Assembly (NCBI GenBank): GCA_011620045.1 | Contig: WOZY01000081.1 | Coordinates: 1-6,073, forward strand | Source of the DNA: Mesotoga sp. | GTDB lineage: Bacteria > Thermotogota > Thermotogae > Petrotogales > Kosmotogaceae | Reading direction: 5' to 3' | DNA length: 6,073 bases | In this document: positions 1-4,758 of the stretch, piece after piece | Position numbering within the stretch: position 1 is the stretch's first letter | How the letters are laid out: each line of letters starts with the position of its first letter | Notes under the pieces: model-generated | What the model was told of the DNA's origin: nothing | Seen by the model: only the letters and a program-made list of their open reading frames with translations | The model's database searches: none | Program-made: the position numbers and the translations under genes

Positions 1-7
1 CACTTCT

Positions 8-57
8 GCTCTTGCGAGACCCTAGACCCCACAACCCTAGACCCGGCTCTTACGCCG
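8..57. repeat. Short direct-repeat block in the leader region
   Basis: An 11-base direct repeat, accctagaccc, occurs at 19-29 and again at 34-44. It is flanked by two copies of a second motif, gctcttgcg at 8-16 and gctcttacg at 46-54 (8 of 9 bases identical), giving an A-B-B-A arrangement. The last copy sits in a small GC-rich hairpin, cggc (44-47) with gccg (54-57). The block is cut by the window start, so its full extent is unknown. It is noncoding and may be the edge of a dispersed intergenic repeat; that identity is inferred, since only this copy is visible. Confidence 0.5.
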
Positions 58-59
58 AA

Positions 60-118
60 GGCAGCATTTCGTCCTGCCATGTTCTTTGACTATCCATTAC
101 CGACTCTGTAAAGAACAT
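60..118. repeat. Two tandem inverted repeats upstream of the operon
   Basis: ggcag (60-64) pairs with ctgcc (74-78) around a 9-base loop. Immediately next, atgttcttt (79-87) pairs perfectly over 9 bases with aaagaacat (110-118) around a 22-base loop. The second stem is AT-rich with a long loop and no clean following T run, so it does not look like a standard intrinsic terminator. It could be a weak end signal for an upstream gene, a regulator site, or part of the repeat block before it. Confidence 0.4.
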
Positions 119-131
119 TTCTCTTATTTGC

Positions 132-160
132 CTGTCATGTGCTAGATTGTGACATATAGA
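132..160 (+). promoter_or_regulatory. Candidate sigma-70-type promoter of the operon
   Basis: CTGTCA (132-137, 4 of 6 to TTGACA) and TATAGA (155-160, 4 of 6 to TATAAT) are separated by 17 bases, the ideal spacing. Transcription would start near 167, giving a leader of about 26 bases before the preferred ATG at 193. It is the best-spaced hexamer pair I found in the only sizeable noncoding stretch before the gene set. Both hexamers are imperfect, so this is a prediction. Confidence 0.4.
133..154. promoter_or_regulatory. Possible operator: TGTCA-N12-TGACA inverted repeat
   Basis: TGTCA (133-137) and TGACA (150-154) form a two-fold symmetric pair, 17 bases centre to centre, lying across the proposed -35 box and ending just before the -10 box. 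That placement would suit a repressor. The half-sites are only five bases and the inner bases do not extend the symmetry, so chance is a real alternative. No regulator gene is in the window. Confidence 0.22.
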
Positions 161-177
161 TACTTTTTATGTTAAGT

Positions 178-185
178 GAAAGGAT
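178..185 (+). promoter_or_regulatory. Ribosome binding site that decides the nitrilase start
   Basis: GAAAGGAT lies 8 bases (measured from the AAGGA core at 180-184) before the ATG at 193. The alternative in-frame ATGs at 169 and 184 lack a usable site: the first has only AT-rich sequence upstream and would lie almost at the predicted transcript start, and the second is fused to the purine tract. This favours 193. Confidence 0.6.
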
Positions 186-192
186 GTCCATC

Positions 193-1083
193 ATGAAAGA
201 ATTCGTTGCTTCAGCTGTTCAGTTCGAAGTTGAGCCCATGAATGTTGAGAGAAACTTAGAAGTCGCATATCTCTGGATAAGCAGATGCGTCAAGGAAACG
301 GGCGCATCGTTGATTGTATTGCCGGAGAGCTTTACGACTGGTTTCACTCCGACAGGAAGTGCGAGTGAGCTTTGGGATGCAATCGATGAAATTCCCGGTC
401 GCCTCACGAATGAAGGGCTGAAATGGGCGAGTGAGCTTGGCGTTTACATTTGCTTTCCCACTTATGAGCGTGGAAGGGAGCGTGGAATCATATACAATAG
501 CGCTGCTGTCCTCGGCCCGGAAGGGATTCTTGGCGTTTATCGCAAGACTCATCCTTTTCCCACCGAAAGGTTGGCGGCCGGCGGATGGACTACTCCAGGA
601 GTCGATCCGCTTGTTGTCTCGACCCCGATTGCAGATGTCGGGGTAGTGATTTGTTATGACGGCGACTTTCCAGAACTCGCAAGAGTGACCGCGCTTAAAG
701 GTGCAGAGGTGGTTTGCCGGCCATCGGCATTCTTGAGAACCTATGATCAGTGGGAACTCACCAACAGAGCAAGAGCTTATGATAACCATGTTTACTGGAT
801 TGCGTCTAATCTGGTTGGAAAAGACGCAAGCGGAGCGAATTTCTTCGGCTCCTCTATGATTGTCCATCCATCGGGAGCAAAGATTGTGCAGGCGTCGGGT
901 TGCGAAGAGTATATTGCTGCCAGACTGAACGGTGATCCAATAAGGAAGATTGTTCCAGGTTCTTCTAGAGATCAGATTTTCGACCACATTGAGGATAGAA
1001 ACCTGGATTCCTACAGAGATATTCTAACTGAAGGAAAGAGCGTCTTCGAACCTTCGAAAAGGATTCCATACAGGAGGAGATAG
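193..1083 (+). CDS. Nitrilase-superfamily carbon-nitrogen hydrolase (putative amidase)
   Basis: This 296-residue cytoplasmic enzyme probably hydrolyses a carbon-nitrogen bond of an amide or N-carbamoyl compound, releasing ammonia. The complete Glu-Lys-Cys triad of the superfamily is visible: E45 in LPESFTTGF, K118 in YRKTHPF, and C154 in VICYDGDFPE. The conserved NRARAYDNHVYW stretch (191-202) and the GSSMIVHPSG strand-turn (219-228) also fit. Length is normal for a single-domain amidase or carbamoylase of this family. ATG 193 is preferred because of its Shine-Dalgarno site and because MKEFVASAVQF matches the usual first beta strand; an ATG at 169 would add eight unneeded residues. It is the first gene of the operon, and its final arginine codons AGG AGG AGA double as the ribosome site of the next gene. 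The exact substrate is not readable from sequence. The operon context suggests an amide left after carbamoyl removal, such as oxamate, which is inference. Confidence 0.9.
   Translation: MKEFVASAVQFEVEPMNVERNLEVAYLWISRCVKETGASLIVLPESFTTGFTPTGSASELWDAIDEIPGRLTNEGLKWASELGVYICFPTYERGRERGIIYNSAAVLGPEGILGVYRKTHPFPTERLAAGGWTTPGVDPLVVSTPIADVGVVICYDGDFPELARVTALKGAEVVCRPSAFLRTYDQWELTNRARAYDNHVYWIASNLVGKDASGANFFGSSMIVHPSGAKIVQASGCEEYIAARLNGDPIRKIVPGSSRDQIFDHIEDRNLDSYRDILTEGKSVFEPSKRIPYRRR
1072..1079 (+). promoter_or_regulatory. Strong Shine-Dalgarno site fixing a TTG start
   Basis: AGGAGGAG sits inside the last codons of the nitrilase gene, with the GGAGG core (1073-1077) 8 bases before TTG at 1086. 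The residues after this TTG (MSKPLEGLFVLDLTRVLAGP) begin exactly as CaiB-type proteins do, and there is no nearer in-frame ATG, so the non-ATG start is well supported. Confidence 0.75.
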
Positions 1084-1085
1084 TC

Positions 1086-2270
1086 TTGTCTAAGCCCCTT
1101 GAAGGTCTCTTTGTTCTAGATCTTACGCGTGTCCTTGCCGGACCTTTCTGCACAATGCTTCTCTGTGACATGGGCGCTACCGTCGTGAAGGTGGAGCGAC
1201 CTGACGGCGGAGACGATTCAAGATCGTTCAGTCCTTTTGTTGGAGACGAAAGCGCTTACTTCATGAGCATAAACAGAGGCAAGAAAAGTATCACCCTTAA
1301 TTTGAAAACAGCCCAAGGAAAGAATCTCCTCGAAAGACTTATCGAAAGAGCGGATGTGTTAGTGGAAAACTTCAGGCCGGGAGTCTTTGAAAAACTTGGC
1401 TTTCCAGCGGAAAGACTGCGCGAAATTAATCCCAGACTGATATACACATGTTCTTCCGGATTTGGACACTCCGGTCCCATGAGCAGAAGAACTGCTTACG
1501 ATGTCATTATTCAAGGACTTAGCGGAATGATGAGCATCACTGGTCCTGACAAAGACAATCCGACAAAGGTCGGAAGTTCAATCGCAGATATTTTCTGCGG
1601 AACATTCGCATGCATCGGGATCCTCGCCGCACTTCAGAGCCGTAATGTCAGTGGAAGAGGGCAAATGGTAGATGTTGCAATGCTTGACAGCATGGTCGCT
1701 GTTCTGGAAAACGCTATCGCCAGATATGCGGCAACTGGGGAGGTCCCCGTTCCAATTGGAAACAGACACCCATCGATTGCACCATTCGCCTCTTTTGAGA
1801 CTCTTGACGGCAAAATCAATATCGCCGTAGGAAATGATGGCATCTGGAACAAGTTCTGCAAAGCAATTGACAGGTCGGACATATGTGATGACCCAAGATT
1901 CGCCAGTAATCCCGCTAGAGTAAAGAATATTTCCGAGCTGATGGAAATAATCAGTGAACAGCTGAAGAAGAAGGGATCCGAGGAATGGTTGAACACTTTT
2001 GAGAAACTGGATATTCCTTCCGGGAAGATAAATGACGTATCCGATCTATTTGAAGACGAGCAGATCAAAGCAAGAGAAATGATCGTTGAGGTTTCCCACA
2101 GAAGCGGAATAGTCAAAATGCCGGGTGTTCCAATCAAATTCTCGGAAACCCCCGCTTCTATTTCCGGCCCGGCACCTTTACTTGGAGAGCACAATAGCGA
2201 GATCTATATTGGAATGCTTGGAATTAGTGTTCAGGAGATGGATGCCCTTCGAGAAGACGGGGTAATATGA
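1086..2270 (+). CDS. Class III CoA-transferase, CaiB/BaiF family
   Basis: A 394-residue protein that should move coenzyme A between an acyl-CoA donor and a carboxylic acid in the cytoplasm. The family N-terminus is clear: LDLTRVLAGPFCTMLLCDMG (11-30), then VVKVERPDGGDD (33-44), NRGKKSITLNLK (63-74) and VENFRPGVFEKLG (93-105). The expected catalytic aspartate is D168 in KVGSSIADIFCG (161-172), aligned by motif with the active-site Asp of formyl-CoA transferase, and the region GRGQMVDVAMLDSM follows as usual. Length is typical of the intact family (about 380-430). It starts with TTG two bases after the nitrilase stop and ends in an ATGA overlap with the next gene, so it is coupled to both. The family includes enzymes for oxalate, carnitine, succinate, mesaconate and aromatic acids; substrate cannot be assigned by eye. 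Next to transcarbamylase genes, an acid such as oxalate is one possibility, but no oxalyl-CoA decarboxylase is in view. Confidence 0.9.
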   Translation: MSKPLEGLFVLDLTRVLAGPFCTMLLCDMGATVVKVERPDGGDDSRSFSPFVGDESAYFMSINRGKKSITLNLKTAQGKNLLERLIERADVLVENFRPGVFEKLGFPAERLREINPRLIYTCSSGFGHSGPMSRRTAYDVIIQGLSGMMSITGPDKDNPTKVGSSIADIFCGTFACIGILAALQSRNVSGRGQMVDVAMLDSMVAVLENAIARYAATGEVPVPIGNRHPSIAPFASFETLDGKINIAVGNDGIWNKFCKAIDRSDICDDPRFASNPARVKNISELMEIISEQLKKKGSEEWLNTFEKLDIPSGKINDVSDLFEDEQIKAREMIVEVSHRSGIVKMPGVPIKFSETPASISGPAPLLGEHNSEIYIGMLGISVQEMDALREDGVI

Positions 2271-2962
2271 TCCATCTATATCCATTCGAGAGAAGTTTCG
2301 ATTGGGATGAGGAGATCAGTAGACTTACCGTCAAGAGCATTTACGATACCGTAGTGAATCTGAAGAGTGATTCTGGAAGGAGATGCTCTCTTCTCCTGAA
2401 GACAGATGATTACCTTCCCAGATCGGCATTGATCGAGGCTCTTCCAGCGCTTGAGAAAGGCCAGGAGATTGTTGTTGATTTGAAATGCGTGGCAGAGGGG
2501 TTCGACCCATCTTGCCTTTTAGAGTCTCCAAAGGTCAAGTGGAAGGACCTGTGGTTGGAATGGTTAGGATTCTTGGAGGAAGAAGAACTTGCGGATCTGC
2601 TCGATAACATCGATAAGCTCGAGAAAATGATCGGTTTAGGGCCCGGTTCGACTCCGGCCGGTGACGACTTTCTTGTCGGCCTGATCATGGCTTTCAGGCT
2701 CACCGGAATCGATAGCAATGAACTGGGAATTGATCGTAATTCGCTTGGCAGGAAGACAGAATGGTTCTCATCCGAGATGATAAGAGATGCTCTCGATGGG
2801 AAGTTTTGGAAGCGAGGGATTGACCTGGCCCATGCTCTTGCAGGAGATGATGTCGCCAGGATCCTCGAGAAGGCAGGGAAAATCGTGGACTGGGGCCATC
2901 TGTCGGGAAAGGCCTGGCTTGCAGGATTAGCGTATGGTCTTGAACAAAGTGGAGTCTATTAG
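2267..2962 (+). CDS. allH: DUF2877 protein, AllH-type transcarbamylase subunit
   Basis: This 231-residue protein belongs to DUF2877, the family of E. coli YlbF/AllH, one of three subunits of oxamic transcarbamylase. The family signature is present as IGLGPGSTPAGDDFLVG (122-138), matching the usual GxGPGLTPSxDD pattern with Ser in place of the common Leu. A second conserved element, GHLSGKAWLAGL (210-221), corresponds to the GHTSGADTLLG segment I recall near the C-terminus of the E. coli protein. The protein is about 40 residues shorter than E. coli AllH (recalled as 271), mostly before the signature. Its ATG overlaps the CoA-transferase stop (ATGA), indicating translational coupling; its own Shine-Dalgarno site (GGGG at 2259-2262) is weak. 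No signal peptide or membrane segment is seen. Family assignment is good; the gene symbol is carried over from E. coli by homology and context, and the in vivo substrate may differ. Confidence 0.82.
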   Translation: MIHLYPFERSFDWDEEISRLTVKSIYDTVVNLKSDSGRRCSLLLKTDDYLPRSALIEALPALEKGQEIVVDLKCVAEGFDPSCLLESPKVKWKDLWLEWLGFLEEEELADLLDNIDKLEKMIGLGPGSTPAGDDFLVGLIMAFRLTGIDSNELGIDRNSLGRKTEWFSSEMIRDALDGKFWKRGIDLAHALAGDDVARILEKAGKIVDWGHLSGKAWLAGLAYGLEQSGVY

Positions 2963-3043
2963 GTTTGATCTAAGAAAGACTGTTCAAAGCGGTCTTGCGA
3001 TTTGTCTCCACTCTAGCTGTCAAGGTTGCTAATGGAGGTTTCA
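2963..3043 (+). other. 81-base intergenic gap between allH and fdrA
   Basis: This is the longest gap inside the operon. It has no convincing promoter hexamers and no terminator. Two 7-base inverted repeats span it and the end of allH: TTGAACA (2940-2946) with TGTTCAA (2981-2987), and AGTGGAG (2948-2954) with CTCCACT (3006-3012). The pairings cross, so both at once would form a pseudoknot. A shorter pair, aagac (2976-2980) with gtctt (2992-2996), competes with them. The gap ends in GGAGGT (3034-3039), the fdrA ribosome binding site, 5 bases before ATG 3044. Confidence 0.4.
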
Positions 3044-4576
3044 ATGAAGAGAATAGAGGTTGTGAAAGGCGAATACTATGATAGCGTTACCCTGATGTTG
3101 GTTGCGAAGGAACTCAAGAAGATTCAAGGAGTTGGCGATGCAGCTCTAAACATGGCGACAGAAGCAAATGTAAGTATAATGAGGGCGGCCGGCTTCGAAG
3201 TAGAAACCGATTCTCTTTCGCCCGATGACCTTCTTATTGGAATTGACTTTGAAGGCGAAGGAATTGAAAAGCTTTTTGACGCAGCTCGATCTTATCTTGC
3301 TCGCCCTCCGTGGAAAAAGGAGGAGAAAGACGAGGAGTACTTTCCAGCCACACTGTCAGGGGCTCTAACTGTGTTGCCAGAATCGAATCTTGCGCTGATA
3401 TCTCTTCCCGGCCGATACGCAGCGGCTGAAGCAATGAAGGCATTGAAGAGAGGCCTGAACGTAATGCTGTATTCCGACAACGTTTCAATTGAAGACGAGG
3501 TTGAACTCAAGCAATTCGCCGAGAAGAACGATCTTATCGTTATGGGTCCCGACTGCGGCACAGCGGTCATAAACGGAAAAGGTCTTGGCTTCTCGAACGT
3601 ATGTCCAACCGGTTCGATAGGAATTGTAGCGGCTTCAGGTACCGGTCTTCAGGAAGTCATGGTTCAACTGAGCAGGCGAAATCTGGGCGTGAAACACGCA
3701 ATAGGAACCGGTGGAAGAGACGTCAATAGTTCCGTGGGGGGGATATCCTTTCTGAGGGCCATAAAGGAACTCGCTGAGGATTCAGAAATCTCGATCATTG
3801 TTGCTGTTGGAAAACCACCTGCTCCTGAGGTAAGGAAGAAGATACTGGAGTCTCTAAAAGAAGCAGGCAAGCAGAGTGTAATCTGCTTCATGGGAGACGC
3901 GGCTCGAAAAGACGAAGGAAGTCTTTTTTACTCGACCCAACTCGAAGAGTGCGCCGTAGTTGTCAAGGCTCTTCATGAGGGCGAAGACGTAACTCTTGCT
4001 AGAGAAAAGCTCAGAGCTGAGTATGCAAAAGTGTCTGGAAAGAGTTCTACAGGAGAATTGTCCGGGAGATATCTGCGAGGCCTTTTCTCGGGTGGAACTC
4101 TTTGTTATGAAGCACAGTATATTGCTCAGTCATACATAAATCCAATCTATGCAAATGCACCATTAAGGAAGGATCTCAAGCTTGAGAACAGTCTGAAACC
4201 GGTTGGACATTCCTTCATAGACTATGGCGAGGACGAGTTTACCCAGGGCAGACTGCATCCAATGATAGATCCTTCGTTTAGAGCCGAACAGCTGAAGAAA
4301 CAGTCGGAGGATTCTTCGGTCGCGGTTATCTTATTCGATGTTGTCTTAGGATATGGAAGCGCGGAAAACCCTTCTTCGGACTTGGCAGAGGCGATTAGAT
4401 CTGTTAAGAGAGACATAAAGCCAGTCTATGTTGCTTATGTGTGCGGAACAGATAGAGACCCTCAAGATATTGAAAAGCAGCGATCCCTGCTGGAAAGTGT
4501 AGGCGTCATACTCTGCGAAAGCAACGCGAGGGCCGCGATTCTGGCTGCGAACATCCTTTCAAGAAAGGAGCGTTGA
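3044..4576 (+). CDS. fdrA: FdrA/AllF, acyl-CoA synthetase-like transcarbamylase subunit
   Basis: A 510-residue FdrA family protein. E. coli FdrA (AllF) is a subunit of oxamic transcarbamylase, acting with AllG and AllH on oxalurate/oxamate and carbamoyl phosphate. The N-terminal part has the DSVTLMLVAKEL helix (13-24). A Rossmann-like domain related to succinyl-CoA synthetase alpha follows: LALISLPGRYAAAEA (116-130), YSDNVSIEDE (143-152), MGPDCGT (167-173), ASGTGLQEV (197-205) and GTGGRDVNSSVGGIS (221-235). The C-terminal CoA-ligase-like part shows GLFSGGTL (346-353), the hallmark GRLHPMIDPSFR (402-413) and FDVVLGYG (431-438). ATG 3044 is chosen because GGAGGT lies 5 bases before it and MKRIEVVKGEYYDS aligns with the family start; the upstream TTG 3026 and ATG 3032 have no proper site. 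The chain stops at the point where E. coli FdrA continues for about 45-50 more residues; that part is the next gene here. The gene symbol is by homology. Confidence 0.9.
   Translation: MKRIEVVKGEYYDSVTLMLVAKELKKIQGVGDAALNMATEANVSIMRAAGFEVETDSLSPDDLLIGIDFEGEGIEKLFDAARSYLARPPWKKEEKDEEYFPATLSGALTVLPESNLALISLPGRYAAAEAMKALKRGLNVMLYSDNVSIEDEVELKQFAEKNDLIVMGPDCGTAVINGKGLGFSNVCPTGSIGIVAASGTGLQEVMVQLSRRNLGVKHAIGTGGRDVNSSVGGISFLRAIKELAEDSEISIIVAVGKPPAPEVRKKILESLKEAGKQSVICFMGDAARKDEGSLFYSTQLEECAVVVKALHEGEDVTLAREKLRAEYAKVSGKSSTGELSGRYLRGLFSGGTLCYEAQYIAQSYINPIYANAPLRKDLKLENSLKPVGHSFIDYGEDEFTQGRLHPMIDPSFRAEQLKKQSEDSSVAVILFDVVLGYGSAENPSSDLAEAIRSVKRDIKPVYVAYVCGTDRDPQDIEKQRSLLESVGVILCESNARAAILAANILSRKER
4564..4570 (+). 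promoter_or_regulatory. Shine-Dalgarno site for the small fdrA-domain gene
   Basis: AAAGGAG lies within the last fdrA codons, 8 bases before ATG 4579. The spacing is ideal for ATG 4579 and far too short (2 bases) for the in-frame TTG at 4573, which decides the start. Its presence shows that the small protein is made as an independent product. Confidence 0.65.
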
Positions 4577-4578
4577 CG

Positions 4579-4758
4579 ATGTCCTTCAAAGAATTACTAG
4601 AAGACGGACCGAGAGTTGTTAATCTTGGAATGGACAGATTCTACCTTGATCTTCTCGATCAAGAGGTTCCTGCAGTCAAAGTCAACTGGAAACCTCCTCT
4701 GGTCAAGAGTTCGCTGATGGAGAAATTGAAGAGGCTGAGAGGTGATGACGTTGAATAA
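4579..4758 (+). CDS. Small fdrA-domain protein (detached FdrA C-terminal segment)
   Basis: This 59-residue protein has LLEDGPRVVNLGMDRFYLDL (6-25), VKVNWKPPL (33-41) and a charged C-terminal helix ending MEKLKRLRG (47-55). The pattern matches the last ~50 residues of E. coli FdrA as I recall them: LLENVAVINIGLRSFALEL, then an HYQWSPVAGG turn, then a closing LLERL helix. It therefore looks like the C-terminal domain of FdrA encoded as a separate gene, a form sometimes labelled 'fdrA domain protein'. It begins two bases after the fdrA stop and its end overlaps the AllG gene, so it is bracketed by transcarbamylase subunits. No signal peptide, membrane segment or cysteine is present. It probably packs onto FdrA or bridges FdrA to AllG in the complex; that role is inference. 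Strong ribosome site, conserved motif and tight spacing make a chance ORF unlikely. Confidence 0.8.
   Translation: MSFKELLEDGPRVVNLGMDRFYLDLLDQEVPAVKVNWKPPLVKSSLMEKLKRLRGDDVE

Noticed and set aside
8..57. CRISPR array
   Set aside because: Only two copies of an 11-base repeat, 4 bases apart, with no spacer-sized intervals and no cas genes.
86..114. Alternative promoter TTGACT (86-91) with TAAAGA (109-114)
   Set aside because: The -35 is good and the spacer is 17, but the -10 matches only 3 of 6 and it sits inside the inverted repeat, farther from the gene than the preferred pair.
79..118. Intrinsic terminator for an upstream gene
   Set aside because: The stem is AT-rich with a 22-base loop, and the following sequence ttctcttattt is interrupted, so it fails the usual pattern. 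It is kept only as an inverted repeat.
169..192. Longer nitrilase N-terminus starting at ATG 169 or ATG 184
   Set aside because: Neither has a properly spaced ribosome site, and the added residues are not part of the family N-terminus. ATG 193 has GAAAGGAT at good distance.
1..192. Riboswitch, T-box, tRNA or leader peptide upstream of the operon
   Set aside because: No T-box, tRNA cloverleaf or known riboswitch core was recognised, and the proposed transcript leader is only about 26 bases.
256..987. A 243-codon open frame on the minus strand
   Set aside because: It lies entirely antisense to the nitrilase gene, whose catalytic motifs are clear. Its translation has the composition and lack of motifs of a shadow frame, and it has no operon context.
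1634..2194. A 186-codon open frame on the minus strand
   Set aside because: It is the Ser- and Ile-rich complement of the CoA-transferase gene with no recognisable domain. The other minus-strand frames in the window are similar shadows.
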